Source: Candidatus Omnitrophota bacterium (GTDB lineage Bacteria > Ratteibacteria > UBA8468 > MWAK01). Taken from it: a DNA stretch of 42,731 nt. The notes under the pieces were generated by a model that was given only the letters and a program-made list of their open reading frames with translations, was not told the origin of the DNA and did not search any database. The stretch spans positions 1 through 42,731 of the forward strand of contig JAPLMK010000091.1 of the NCBI GenBank assembly GCA_026387085.1, read 5' to 3'. Positions 35,179 through 42,731 of this stretch are shown here, piece after piece (the stretch's first letter is position 1; every line of letters begins with the position of its first letter). A program made the position numbers and the translations under genes.

Positions 35179-37072
35179 TCTCACGGAAGGATTGCTGGCT
35201 ATTTTTATACTATCGTTAAGTATCTTTACTTTCCGGTCCGCCTATGACTACACTCTTGTTCGATTGCTGATTGCAAATATCTTTGTTTTTCTCTGCGCTC
35301 TTTCCTTTTTCGGCCGGCGGCGTCTTTTCTCCGCTCCCCTGCCTATCCTCTTTTCGCTGGCCGGGTTTGTTCTCTTTGTATCAATCTCCGTTGCCTGTTC
35401 TGTTTTTCCGCCGGCAACCATGCGGGAACTTCCCCACTTCCTCACCTACATTCTCATTTTTATGATCGCCAGCCAGATTTATCCCACCCCTTTCGTCATC
35501 GGCTCCTGGATTTTAGCCGTAGTAATTATCTCCTGCACCGGCTGGTACGACCACGTCCAAACACAGGCGATCGTTACACCGTTGGGTAATAAAAATTTCT
35601 TTGCCGGTTACCTGATTATGGTCATTCCGATAACCATCATCACCCTCTGGCAAAAAATTGTAGCGCTGGGAAACAATTTAGCCGAAAAGGCGCCGCGCCC
35701 GCCCCTTAAAACCGGACGCAACCGACCGACAATTTCTGCCGTTACGAAACACCGTGCGCCGCGGCGATTCAATAACTACCTATCCTTGACTTTGGTTATC
35801 CCCCTTATCCTTGTCGTCATCCTCTTTTTAACTCTTTTGGTTCTGGCTGATTCCCAGGCATCTCAGGCAGGTCTGGCCGTTGGCTTGCTCTTCCTGGCTT
35901 TCGTTGCCTTCGGTAAATTCATAATGCCCCGGCTTAAGACCGTTTTACGCATTCTAACCCTTTCGCTGCTAATCATCGCTTTGGCGCTGACTGCTTTTAT
36001 CGGTGCCAAAAAGGGCACGCCTTACATCCTTAAGAACGTCCGCTACCCGCTCTGGAAAGGAAGCGCGGACATGGTCGCTCAGAAACCGATGACCGGTTTC
36101 GGGCCCGGCTCCTTCCTGGCTGTTTTTCAGCGTTTCCGCCCGGCCGATTATTACAACCGGCAGGAAGTGGCCCCGTTATCCGACCACAGCCACAATGAAT
36201 ATCTGGAACTGGCGTCCGAATCCGGCTTGCCGGCCCTCGTTTTTTTCCTGATCTTCCTGGCTTCCGTCCTAATCCTTTCCATCAGCAAAATGAAAAACAG
36301 CGGTTTTATTGCCAGCCAACCTGCTCCAGAGGCGCACTCGCCTCCGGCGAAAAAATCCGACATGGCAATCTCGCCGGAATGGTTTCTTTTAGCCGGTTTA
36401 CTCTCCGGTTTAATTGCCATCCTGGTTGACGGACTATTCTCCACAAACCTGCGCACTTTTTCGGTGGTCTCCGTCTTCTGGGTCCTGTTAGGGCTCTGCG
36501 CCGCGATAATAAATAAGGACTCAGACGTCAAACTTCAGACAGCCAACATAAAACCAAAGAAAAATCTAAAAACCTCTTCGGCTTCAAACAGCCTTGGTTT
36601 TTCGCCTCAATCTTCTTTAATTTGGATGGCAATTATGGTCTTCAGCGTCTTTTCCGCCGGACTGATCGCCCGGGAAATCAAAGGGCAGGTTTACTATCGG
36701 GAAGGCATCGCGGCGCGTAACGCGCAAAACTGGCCCGTCGCTATTGCCCAATACAAAAAAGCGATAGCCATTGACCCGGCTAACCTCCAGGCGGCCTACA
36801 AACTAAGCTTCGTATACGCCAACGCCAACCAGACCGAAGACGCAATCAAACTCTACCGGGAAATCCTGCGTATCAGCCCTAACTTCGCCAAAACCTATTA
36901 CAACCTGGCCCTGCTTTCTCTTAAACTGAACGATAAGGATTCGGCCGTTACTTATCTCAACCTTGGCTTGCGCTACGACCCATACGACAAGGAAACGCAG
37001 AAAATTCTCAATATGTTGATAAATCCGGACTCCCGTACCCAAATTACTCAAAACCAGTCATCCGCCAAGTAA
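35168..37072 (+). CDS. O-antigen ligase/Wzy_C family protein with C-terminal TPR repeats
   Basis: The 634-aa protein has about 10-12 membrane segments in the first 470 residues and a periplasmic loop with GFGPGSFLAVFQRFRPADYY and SDHSHNEYLELASESGLPAL, the Wzy_C hallmark. After one more helix, the last 120 residues hold TPR repeats (YYREGIAARNAQNWPVAIAQYKKAIAIDP, YKLSFVYANANQTEDAIKLYREILRISP). It probably joins or polymerises O-antigen or other glycans at the periplasmic face. Related proteins glycosylate pilins, so this is an alternative. Confidence 0.88.
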   Translation: MKINLTEGLLAIFILSLSIFTFRSAYDYTLVRLLIANIFVFLCALSFFGRRRLFSAPLPILFSLAGFVLFVSISVACSVFPPATMRELPHFLTYILIFMIASQIYPTPFVIGSWILAVVIISCTGWYDHVQTQAIVTPLGNKNFFAGYLIMVIPITIITLWQKIVALGNNLAEKAPRPPLKTGRNRPTISAVTKHRAPRRFNNYLSLTLVIPLILVVILFLTLLVLADSQASQAGLAVGLLFLAFVAFGKFIMPRLKTVLRILTLSLLIIALALTAFIGAKKGTPYILKNVRYPLWKGSADMVAQKPMTGFGPGSFLAVFQRFRPADYYNRQEVAPLSDHSHNEYLELASESGLPALVFFLIFLASVLILSISKMKNSGFIASQPAPEAHSPPAKKSDMAISPEWFLLAGLLSGLIAILVDGLFSTNLRTFSVVSVFWVLLGLCAAIINKDSDVKLQTANIKPKKNLKTSSASNSLGFSPQSSLIWMAIMVFSVFSAGLIAREIKGQVYYREGIAARNAQNWPVAIAQYKKAIAIDPANLQAAYKLSFVYANANQTEDAIKLYREILRISPNFAKTYYNLALLSLKLNDKDSAVTYLNLGLRYDPYDKETQKILNMLINPDSRTQITQNQSSAK

Positions 37073-37074
37073 AA

Positions 37075-37104
37075 TTGACAACTAAAGTTAAATAATGTTA
37101 TTAT
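37075..37104 (+). promoter_or_regulatory. sigma70-type promoter for rpmB
   Basis: TTGACA, 18 bases, TATTAT at 37099-37104. The ATG comes 10 bases later, with no Shine-Dalgarno site between, suggesting a leaderless message. Confidence 0.6.
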
Positions 37105-37114
37105 TTTATAAATT

Positions 37115-37315
37115 ATGGGAAAGAAATGCGCTGTTTGCGGAAAATGCCGAAAACCCGGAATGCTGTTAAGCCATTCCCACCACCGGACTAAAAGATTTTT
37201 CGGGGCTAACCTTCAGAAAGTTCGGACCACGATTGGACGAATGCTGGTCTGCACCGGCTGCCTGAAAAGCGGTAAGATAACCAAACCAACCGCTTCTCTG
37301 GAAAAACCCGCCTGA
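37115..37315 (+). CDS. rpmB: 50S ribosomal protein L28 (bL28)
   Basis: The 66-aa protein starts MGKKCAVCGKCRKPGMLLSH. The conserved SHSHHRTKRFFGANLQKVR core and the CAVC and CTGC cysteine pairs mark the zinc-binding form of bL28. The end (SGKITKPTASLEKPA) is normal. It lies between two envelope or repair genes, not in a ribosomal operon, which is usual for rpmB. It is transcribed toward recJ, with about 27 bases between them. Confidence 0.95.
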   Translation: MGKKCAVCGKCRKPGMLLSHSHHRTKRFFGANLQKVRTTIGRMLVCTGCLKSGKITKPTASLEKPA

Positions 37316-37342
37316 AAATCAGGAACAAACTCCGCCGGAATC

Positions 37343-39076
37343 TTACCCTCCGGTCTGGCCGATGCTTTCCCGTAAACTCTTTATCTCCAATTCCACGCAA
37401 TTAATTCCATCCTCTCCGGACATTTTGGGAACATAAGCAACATCCACCAGAAAGCCGGCCGGTAAAGACGGTTGCAATTTAGCCATGCCGAAATAAATCG
37501 CCTGCCGAAAAACCTGGCCTTGCTTCAACCACAATTTTAAGTGATTCTTGCCCACCACCCGGCTATACCGCTGCACCTCCAGACCAAAACTGGCCAGAAT
37601 CGGAGCCGGATTCTCCTGTCCGTAAGGCGCAAGTGTCTCAATCTCCCGAATAAGATCCGGCGTCAGATCTGAAAGTTCAATCTGCGCGTCAATTTTGATA
37701 CGCGCCTCTAATTCCTCGACCTTTAAACTTTTTTCGGCCAACACTTCCATCGCGCATCGAAACTCATCGAGCCGTTCCGGTAAAACCCCAACGCCCACCG
37801 CTTTCTGATGCCCCCCGAAAGAGATCAGCAGAGCACGGCAGGATTGAACCGCTTCAAAAAGATGAAAACCCGGGATGGAACGGCCGCTTCCTTTGGCCAG
37901 GTGCGGCGTGATTCCAAAAATAATAGCCGGACGATGATAGCGGTCAACAATCTTTCCGGCAACAATACCAACCACTCCGGGATGCCAGTCCTCGTTCCCC
38001 ATGATAATTATAGAACGTTCATCCAGATTTTGTTCTTCAATTTCGCGACAGGCCGCTTCCAATGCTTTTTGTCCCAACCGTTGCCGTTTACGGTTGCCCT
38101 GCTCCAGCATTTCCGCGCTGGCCGCCCGCTCAGATTCACTCTCGGTCAAAAATAACTGGAGCGCCACATCGGCCGTAGAAAGACGTCCGGCCGCATTAAT
38201 CCTCGGGCCGAGAACCCACCCTACTGTCTGCGTATCAACACGACCGGGCTTGATTCCCGCCTGCCGGAAAATTTCCCGGAAGGCAGGACGCGGTGCACGG
38301 CGCAATATCTCTAAACCCTGGTGGGTAAGAATACGGCTTTCTCCCCGAAGCGGCGACAGATCGGCGATAGTGCCGGTCGCAACCAGGTCAAGGTAGTCTA
38401 TCCCAACCTGGTCCTCGGAGAAATTAGGCCTATTGCCCTTCTGCGACAGAGCAACTGCCCGGACCAGTTCAAAAGCCACCCCTACACCGGAAAGACTTTT
38501 GAACTTCTCTTCCCGGCCCAGGTGGGGATTTACCAGCGGCACACCCTGCGGAACCTGTCCGGAAGGCAAATGGTGGTCGGTGATGATCAAGTCAAGATTA
38601 ATTTCTTTCGCCTGCGCTACCACGTCCGCCGCGCCAATTCCGCAATCAACCGAAATCACCAGCCCCACTCCGCTATTTTTTTTAGCTTCGCGTAATGGGT
38701 TAAAGTGCAGGCCGTAACCTTCGTCAATTCGGTGGGGAATATAAGTAAAAACCGGCATGCCCGCTTCTCGCAGGAAAAGAGTCAATAACGCGGTGGCCGT
38801 TACACCGTCGGCATCGTAATCGCCGTAAACCAGAATCGGTTCCTTGTTCTTCAAGGCCTCCCCGACCCGCGCCGCCGCCGCTTCCATTCCGGGCAGGTCA
38901 AACGGATCGGAAAGATTGTTAAAAGTGGGGTTGAGGAAGGTTTCTCCTTCCCGGGCATTACCGATACCGCGGTTTATCAATAAAGCAGCTAAAAAAGGCG
39001 AGATGGCCAATTTTCCGGCCAAGTCTGACTTAAGGTCCTCGTCCTGCGAAATAAATTCCCAGACCTTATTGTCCAT
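37343..39076 (-). CDS. recJ: single-stranded-DNA-specific exonuclease RecJ
   Basis: The 577-aa protein starts [15 protein letters not shown] (ATG 39076). DHH-family motifs are LVYGDYDADGVTATALL, ISVDCGIGA, IITDHHLP and NPHLG, and the DHHA1 part has the GSGRSIPGFHLFEA and SFGGHQKAVGVGV signature. The C-terminal OB part ends in GINCVELEIKSLRES. It degrades single-stranded DNA 5'-3' in repair. It is joined to the glutaredoxin-like gene by a one-base stop/start overlap (TGATG). Confidence 0.95.
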   Translation of the reverse strand: MDNKVWEFISQDEDLKSDLAGKLAISPFLAALLINRGIGNAREGETFLNPTFNNLSDPFDLPGMEAAAARVGEALKNKEPILVYGDYDADGVTATALLTLFLREAGMPVFTYIPHRIDEGYGLHFNPLREAKKNSGVGLVISVDCGIGAADVVAQAKEINLDLIITDHHLPSGQVPQGVPLVNPHLGREEKFKSLSGVGVAFELVRAVALSQKGNRPNFSEDQVGIDYLDLVATGTIADLSPLRGESRILTHQGLEILRRAPRPAFREIFRQAGIKPGRVDTQTVGWVLGPRINAAGRLSTADVALQLFLTESESERAASAEMLEQGNRKRQRLGQKALEAACREIEEQNLDERSIIIMGNEDWHPGVVGIVAGKIVDRYHRPAIIFGITPHLAKGSGRSIPGFHLFEAVQSCRALLISFGGHQKAVGVGVLPERLDEFRCAMEVLAEKSLKVEELEARIKIDAQIELSDLTPDLIREIETLAPYGQENPAPILASFGLEVQRYSRVVGKNHLKLWLKQGQVFRQAIYFGMAKLQPSLPAGFLVDVAYVPKMSGEDGINCVELEIKSLRESIGQTGG

Positions 39077-39363
39077 CAAACAGTTTCGGCCGGTCCGGAT
39101 TCATCGTCAGATTTCGTCGAAAGCTGACGAGCCAAGGCGAGCAGTTCTTCCGAGGTTACGTCCGCAGGGTTAATCTCCTCAAAGCGTTTTTCGCCGATCA
39201 GGAGCGCCGGGATACGGCCGATATTATGATAGGCCATTTCAACCATACCTTCGGTAACTCCGATATCATAATAAGTGAAAGGAATAGAAAGATGCGCGAG
39301 TTTCCGCTTCCATCCTTCACAGAGCGCGCAACCTTCTTTTCCGAATAAAATAATATTTTTCAT
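39076..39363 (-). CDS. glutaredoxin/thioredoxin-like protein
   Basis: The 95-aa protein begins [20 protein letters not shown]. The CALC motif at about residues 12-15 and the [19 protein letters not shown] (cis-proline) segment define a glutaredoxin-like fold. It could reduce disulfides or serve as an electron donor. It sits between dCMP deaminase and recJ with ATGA/TGATG overlaps, so one could suspect a role in nucleotide metabolism, but this is only context. Confidence 0.8.
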   Translation of the reverse strand: MKNIILFGKEGCALCEGWKRKLAHLSIPFTYYDIGVTEGMVEMAYHNIGRIPALLIGEKRFEEINPADVTSEELLALARQLSTKSDDESGPAETV

Positions 39364-39815
39364 GTTTTTTTCTTTTGCTCAATGGTTATTCCGGCTTCCG
39401 ACAATATGCTCCGGGCAAATTCGTCAGGGTAATCGCCGGCAATCACGATCCGGCTGACCTTGCAGTTGATAAGCATCTTGGCGCAAGTAACGCACGGCTG
39501 GCAGGTAACGTACAGTGTTGCTCCGGCAATCGGCAAACCGTAAAGAGCTGCCTGGATTATGGCGTTCTGCTCCGCGTGTAACCCCCGGCACAATTCCTGC
39601 CGCTCTCCGGACGGAATCCCGCGCTCCTCGCGCAAACACCCGATTTCAAGGCAATGCCTTAAATTAGCCGGAGCGCCGTTATAGCCGGTTGTCAGGATGC
39701 GTTTTTCGCGCACCAAAACTGCGCCTACCTGACGCCGCAGGCAGGTAGAACGCGTGGCAACCAAATCGGCAATCTCTAAAAAATAACTGTCCCAGTCCGG
39801 ACGTTTTTTCGTCAT
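39360..39815 (-). CDS. deoxycytidylate deaminase (dCMP/ComEB family)
   Basis: The 151-aa product starts [20 protein letters not shown]. The zinc site is HAEQNAI together with QPCVTCAK, as in dCMP deaminases, and the [17 protein letters not shown]-like and [12 protein letters not shown] segments are typical. It converts dCMP to dUMP for thymidylate synthesis. The ATG at 39815 is chosen over the TTG used by the ORF track. It overlaps the glutaredoxin-like gene by four bases (ATGA). Confidence 0.93.
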   Translation of the reverse strand: MTKKRPDWDSYFLEIADLVATRSTCLRRQVGAVLVREKRILTTGYNGAPANLRHCLEIGCLREERGIPSGERQELCRGLHAEQNAIIQAALYGLPIAGATLYVTCQPCVTCAKMLINCKVSRIVIAGDYPDEFARSILSEAGITIEQKKKT

Positions 39816-39876
39816 CAATTATCATTGCCGCGGCCGCCTTGTCGGCAACCGCGGCAATCGCATCTCCTGTTATTGT

Positions 39877-40545
39877 TTACTTTTTCGATTTCTGAAAATA
39901 TCCTTCAAGCCATCCCTTGATTAAATCCTTGGAACCAAGCGCAAAAGCCAGGGCTGCGCCAAAACAAAAAGCAGCCAAGATAATGTTGAAGGTGCTGCTG
40001 ATAAAAGAGGTGGCAATTCCGATTATCTGCAGAGCCAGCACGGTACCGAAGATAACAATTCCCGATTCGGCCACTTTCGCCAGAAAACCCGGATTATCAA
40101 TACCGGCATTAGCCACCGAAGTTTGAACCACTCCCTTAAAAAACCGGCCCAGGAACAGGGACAGGATGAAGATGATTATCCCCAGCACAAATCTCGGAAT
40201 AAATTCCAAAAGCTGCCCGATGACGATGGGGGGGATAGAAATATTGCCCACCATCAGCGCGATAAAAACCACCACCAGCAGCATTATCCAATAGACCGCG
40301 ATACCCAGTAGTTCCGAAACCGGTTTAGTGATGTTTCCTTTTTCCAGCAGACCCTTAAATCCGGAATCTTCCACCAACTTATCAATCTTTATTTCCTTAA
40401 ATAATCTGGTAATTAAAAAACATAAAATCTTGGCAATCAACCAACCGAGCAAAAAGACTATCAACGCCAGAATCAACGTTGACAAGCCGCCCCAAAGTTT
40501 TTGCAACATCTCCGTCGCCGGCATAAAAATATTTTCCGTTCCCAT
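39877..40545 (-). CDS. TM-helix repeat protein (small mechanosensitive-channel-like)
   Basis: The start is ATG 40545 after GGAGGAGAG, giving 222 aa that begin MGTENIFMPATEMLQKLWGG. Five or so membrane helices are visible; the ALAFALGSKDLIKGWLEGYF end is the conserved TM_helix (CmpX/MscS-related) motif. The soluble beta domain of real MscS is lacking. It could be a minimal channel or an envelope-stress protein. It has its own strong promoter and a long leader of about 215 bases. Confidence 0.82.
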   Translation of the reverse strand: MGTENIFMPATEMLQKLWGGLSTLILALIVFLLGWLIAKILCFLITRLFKEIKIDKLVEDSGFKGLLEKGNITKPVSELLGIAVYWIMLLVVVFIALMVGNISIPPIVIGQLLEFIPRFVLGIIIFILSLFLGRFFKGVVQTSVANAGIDNPGFLAKVAESGIVIFGTVLALQIIGIATSFISSTFNIILAAFCFGAALAFALGSKDLIKGWLEGYFQKSKK

Positions 40546-40760
40546 TCTCTCCTCCTTTGGTCGCCAAAACACGGACGCCTGGAGCGGCAAAGCCGCCCTT
40601 CTAACGGGCGTCCGGATTGTGACGGTGACCTTTTCCCGCCGTAACTTCCGCCTGCGCCAAAGTTTAGCGGCTGCGGTTATGAAAGCGGGTTTTAGCCGCC
40701 GGCGTGTTATAAGCAGGCGACTTTACAAAGATCTCACATCTTTACTTGCAACAACCTTCA
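40546..40760 (-). ncRNA. structured 5' leader of the TM-helix gene (unidentified)
   Basis: The gene-free leader contains a GCCTGC/GCAGGC closing pair with an inner GCGGCT/AGCCGC stem, and near the start codon a CGGACGCC/GGCGTCCG stem (40572-40579 with 40607-40614) that encloses GCGGC-AAA-GCCGC. I could not match it to a known riboswitch class. It may be a regulatory RNA or plain structure. Confidence 0.35.
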
Positions 40761-40766
40761 GGTTCT

Positions 40767-40795
40767 ATTTTAGCAGGATAAAAAATGATAGTCAA
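40767..40795 (-). promoter_or_regulatory. sigma70-type promoter for the TM-helix gene
   Basis: On the minus strand: TTGACT (40790-40795), 17 bases, TAAAAT (40767-40772). It drives a leader of about 215 bases. Confidence 0.65.
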
Positions 40796-40804
40796 ATAAA
40801 ACAG

Positions 40805-40833
40805 TTGACAAAACGCTCAATAGTAACGATAAT
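40805..40833 (+). promoter_or_regulatory. sigma70-type promoter, divergent from the TM-helix gene
   Basis: TTGACA, 17 bases, GATAAT. It is followed by AAGGAGG at 40843-40849, five bases before an ATA codon at 40855. Confidence 0.6.
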
Positions 40834-40908
40834 ATTAAGAGTAAGGAGGCGGATATAGAAACAAAAATAGGCAAAAAGACGCTTGGCTTTGCGAAACCGC
40901 TCGTTTAA

Positions 40909-41550
40909 ATTACCGCGCTTTTTTTATTTTTTGCCGTCTTTTCGGCGGGCCTGACGGGAATCGAAAAAAACGACGGCGATAATCTCACGGCAACCGGCAC
41001 GCAAAGTTACGTAATTAACACCCGTTACCTGATAGGTTGTGATTATTACAATCAGGGTGTTAAATATTCCAATAACCAACAGTACGAAAAATCACTGGTT
41101 TGCTTCCGCAAGGCAGTGGAATTGTTGCCCAAGGGCCACCCGGGATACGTCCTTTCCAAAATTGAAATCCAGCGCCTGACCGACCCGGAGATTCTGGAGG
41201 AAAAAAAGAGCAAATATGAAATATTGCTTACGGAGACAGTCATCCAGCAACTAAGCGAAATCGAAAAAGAAGCCCGGCAGATAGTCGGAGTTACGGTTGA
41301 AGAAGCACCGCAGCCCGCGGAAGAAAATCAGGAGGCGGAAAGGGAAAAACGGCTCAAGAAAGCCGCCCGGCAGGTTGCCCTGGAACTCGCAATTGAAAAC
41401 CTGAAAAAACAGATTGAACAGAAAAAAAATATAACCGAACCACTGAAATCTTCCGTAAGAAACCAAAAAACAGAGCCCGAAAATGAAGAAGGGCTGTTAA
41501 AAGAAAAGATCAGGTTATTGATAGACCAGGAATTCGCCACCAAGAAATAG
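40909..41550 (+). CDS. secreted TPR-like/coiled-coil hypothetical protein with damaged N-terminus
   Basis: The ORF track begins at GTG 41116, but the same frame is open back to 40909. It there encodes a signal-peptide core (ITALFLFFAVFSAGLTG) and a TPR-like segment (YYNQGVKYSNNQQYEKSLVC plus FRKAVELLPKGHPGY). The C-terminal part is highly charged and likely coiled coil (KEARQIVGVTVEEAPQPAEE). No ATG, GTG or TTG starts the hydrophobic core. Upstream, promoter and AAGGAGG lead to ATA (40855) and then an in-frame TAA at 40906. Either an uncommon start is used or the N-terminus is broken. The family is not recognised. Confidence 0.5.
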   Translation: MTALFLFFAVFSAGLTGIEKNDGDNLTATGTQSYVINTRYLIGCDYYNQGVKYSNNQQYEKSLVCFRKAVELLPKGHPGYVLSKIEIQRLTDPEILEEKKSKYEILLTETVIQQLSEIEKEARQIVGVTVEEAPQPAEENQEAEREKRLKKAARQVALELAIENLKKQIEQKKNITEPLKSSVRNQKTEPENEEGLLKEKIRLLIDQEFATKK

Positions 41551-41560
41551 AGGTTTGATT

Positions 41561-42385
41561 ATGGCCTGGAAATGCCCTCATTGTAACAAAAAACTGGCGG
41601 AAAATGACGCCACCAGGGGTAACTGCCCTTTCTGCTTCCAGGTTTTTGACCTGCCCGAAGAACTTCAGGAAGAAGCGGTTTCGGACGAAGAACCCGCTCC
41701 AAATTTGCCGATTACCCGCAATCCCGACTCTGCCCTGCTCTGGTTATCGCTTACCACTCTGTGTTTATTATTAGTTTCGCTCTTTCTGGAAATCTGGCAC
41801 CCATCAGAAAAATATCAGCCGGCCTCAACTAAAATAGAAACGGGTAAAACAGACCCCGGTCAGGCAGAACCGCTTCCGCCGACAAAAGAGAGCGAAGAAG
41901 TAAAATCAATCCGGCTCAAAGAAAAGGAAATTGCCCAGACGGTTCTGTTTGAGTACGGAACAAAAACCTGCCAGAAAATTAAAGAGTCCCTAAAACAGGA
42001 ATATCTTCTGCAGCAAAAAGACGAGGCGAAATTCGGCAACTTATTTGGCAGTCCGATCGGCCTGGCGCATACCCAATTGCAATCAGTTTATACCCAATAC
42101 GGCCAGGCCTACCTTTTGTTGCTCGATGCAAACAAAAACTCGGACGGACTTAAAATCATCACTAATGATATTACGGTCAGCGACACCGATTTCGCAAAAG
42201 GGAAACTGGTTATCCAGTCGGTTACCCCTCTTTCGCTGGATGCCAAAAACAGCGCCCTGTTTAACGCGGTCCACTCCGAACCTTATCAGTTCCTTGTTTC
42301 CTGCACCCGCCCCGAAAAAGAATGGAAGGTAAAGGAATGGACTATTATCGGCACCGATTGGAATTTCCGGCCTTTGCCCCGCTGA
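41561..42385 (+). CDS. zinc-ribbon membrane-anchored hypothetical protein
   Basis: The 274-aa product starts MAWKCPHCNKKLAENDATRG with a four-cysteine zinc ribbon (CPHC and CPFC). An acidic linker, one membrane helix (LWLSLTTLCLLLVSLFLEIW), a Glu/Lys-rich stretch and a C-terminal domain follow, ending GTDWNFRPLPR. The ribbon is predicted to face the cytoplasm and the rest to be outside. It follows the TPR-like gene by ten bases, so they are likely co-expressed. The function is unknown. Confidence 0.75.
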   Translation: MAWKCPHCNKKLAENDATRGNCPFCFQVFDLPEELQEEAVSDEEPAPNLPITRNPDSALLWLSLTTLCLLLVSLFLEIWHPSEKYQPASTKIETGKTDPGQAEPLPPTKESEEVKSIRLKEKEIAQTVLFEYGTKTCQKIKESLKQEYLLQQKDEAKFGNLFGSPIGLAHTQLQSVYTQYGQAYLLLLDANKNSDGLKIITNDITVSDTDFAKGKLVIQSVTPLSLDAKNSALFNAVHSEPYQFLVSCTRPEKEWKVKEWTIIGTDWNFRPLPR

Positions 42386-42403
42386 TAACAAACCTGCCCT
42401 GCT

Positions 42404-42433
42404 TTGACTTGGCGTATAATTTTGTGCTAAAAT
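42404..42433 (+). promoter_or_regulatory. sigma70-type promoter for hppA
   Basis: TTGACT, 18 bases, TAAAAT, about 70 bases before the hppA start codon, which has AAGGAG upstream. Confidence 0.6.
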
Positions 42434-42503
42434 TAAATGGTTTTTATTTTGGATATTTAAACCGAAACAACAACTTTCCTCAATACCAAAAGGAGCGAAA
42501 ACT

Positions 42504-42731
42504 ATGTTTAGTTTAATTATCTTCACCAGCCTGCTTGGTCTGTTAGTGGCTTACTTTCTCGCGCGGCACGTTCTCAGCCAGGAGATGGGCAATCTCCAGA
42601 TGCAGGAAATCTCCAACCACATCCGGGAAGGCGCCATGGCGTTTCTGAAACGCCAGTACGGCACGATTGCCGCCTTAACCGCGGTGCTGGCCGTCATCAT
42701 CTTCCTCATCTACGCGCTGAGCGGAAAGGTC
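42504..42731 (+). CDS. hppA: membrane-bound pyrophosphatase (partial)
   Basis: The first 76 codons of a K+- or Na+/H+-type pyrophosphatase run off the window edge. The product begins MFSLIIFTSLLGLLVAYFLA and includes the family segment ISNHIREGAMAFLKRQYGTI at the first cytoplasmic loop. Two membrane helices are visible. The protein would pump H+ or Na+ using pyrophosphate; the ion cannot be told from this part. AAGGAG lies nine bases before the ATG. Such pumps suit energy-limited anaerobes. Confidence 0.93.
   Translation, partial: MFSLIIFTSLLGLLVAYFLARHVLSQEMGNLQMQEISNHIREGAMAFLKRQYGTIAALTAVLAVIIFLIYALSGKV

Noticed and set aside
37316-37342. Possible bidirectional terminator between rpmB and recJ
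   Set aside because: The 27-base gap has short CCGGA/TCCGG words but no stable stem with a T-run.
40571-40615. Hairpin with CTAACGGGCGTCCG considered as an integron attC site
   Set aside because: The GTTRRRY/RYYYAAC core pairs are not present in the right arrangement and no integrase is nearby.
40546-40760. Leader considered as cobalamin or c-di-AMP (ydaO) riboswitch
   Set aside because: A GGGAA...AATCCGGAC stretch is faintly cobalamin-like, but the B12 box is missing. The ydaO core segments were not found.
40328-40858. 176-aa plus-strand ORF across the TM-helix gene and its leader
   Set aside because: It is antisense to a clear membrane protein and runs through a promoter region. The translation has no domain features.

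Overview
The window reads as a chromosomal segment of a Gram-negative, probably anaerobic bacterium from a deep or little-cultivated lineage. Outer-membrane genes (kdsA, a kdsD-like gene, an LptC-like gene, two LptF/LptG permeases, an O-antigen ligase) indicate an LPS-type envelope. Rubrerythrin, an NfnAB-type NADPH:ferredoxin enzyme and a membrane pyrophosphatase point to low-oxygen, energy-limited metabolism. A CdaA diadenylate cyclase is unusual beside an LPS envelope. This mixture, with URO-D, ThuA and sugar-isomerase paralogues, resembles Omnitrophota or PVC-type candidate phyla. That placement is inference; no rRNA or tRNA gene was seen.

Layout. 1-3.1 kb: the end of nfnA, nfnB, a tiny lipoprotein, then rubrerythrin with two small membrane proteins on the minus strand. 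3.1-7.5 kb: trpS-hisC, cdaA, a stump of cdaR/ybbR, pdxJ and a hypothetical gene. 7.5-12.2 kb: a sugar cluster of SrlD-like dehydrogenase, xylose-isomerase-fold isomerase, ribulokinase (araB) and ribulose-phosphate epimerase (araD), with no araA. 12.2-16.2 kb: argC-aroE, a ThuA-like protein and an MFS exporter. 16.2-18.8 kb (minus): the LptF/LptG pair split by a GxxExxY gene. 19.3-23.7 kb: a URO-D methyltransferase-like protein, then nusA, a very short infB and a HIT protein. 23.7-30.7 kb: kdsA, kdsD-like, LptC-like, SpoIID, raiA/hpf, ptsN, ptsI and phosphoglucose/phosphomannose isomerase. 30.8-37.3 kb: metK, coaE, rho, an OppD-type ATPase, O-antigen ligase-TPR and rpmB. 37.3-40.5 kb (minus): a TM-helix channel-like protein, dCMP deaminase, a glutaredoxin-like protein and recJ. 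40.9-42.7 kb: two hypothetical genes and the start of hppA.

How the genes work together. Most are housekeeping genes in tight operons with ATGA overlaps. The sugar cluster can be read as dehydrogenase/isomerase to L-ribulose, then L-ribulose-5-phosphate, then D-xylulose-5-phosphate. The kdsA/kdsD/LptC/LptF/LptG genes serve LPS assembly, and ptsI/ptsN/raiA resemble a regulatory (nitrogen-type) PTS.

The most unusual content is repeated, palindromic DNA. At least six kinds of short element lie between genes, at start or stop codons, and even in frame inside nfnB. Two are long nested palindromes with nearly perfect 24-31 bp ends, and one is a tandem pair whose hairpin stems differ by exactly compensatory changes. 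Three or four genes (GxxExxY, kdsD-like, LptC-like, and the hypothetical at 40.9 kb) look broken by single-base events. These could be real decay or assembly error. No CRISPR array, prophage, transposase or clear defence system was found.
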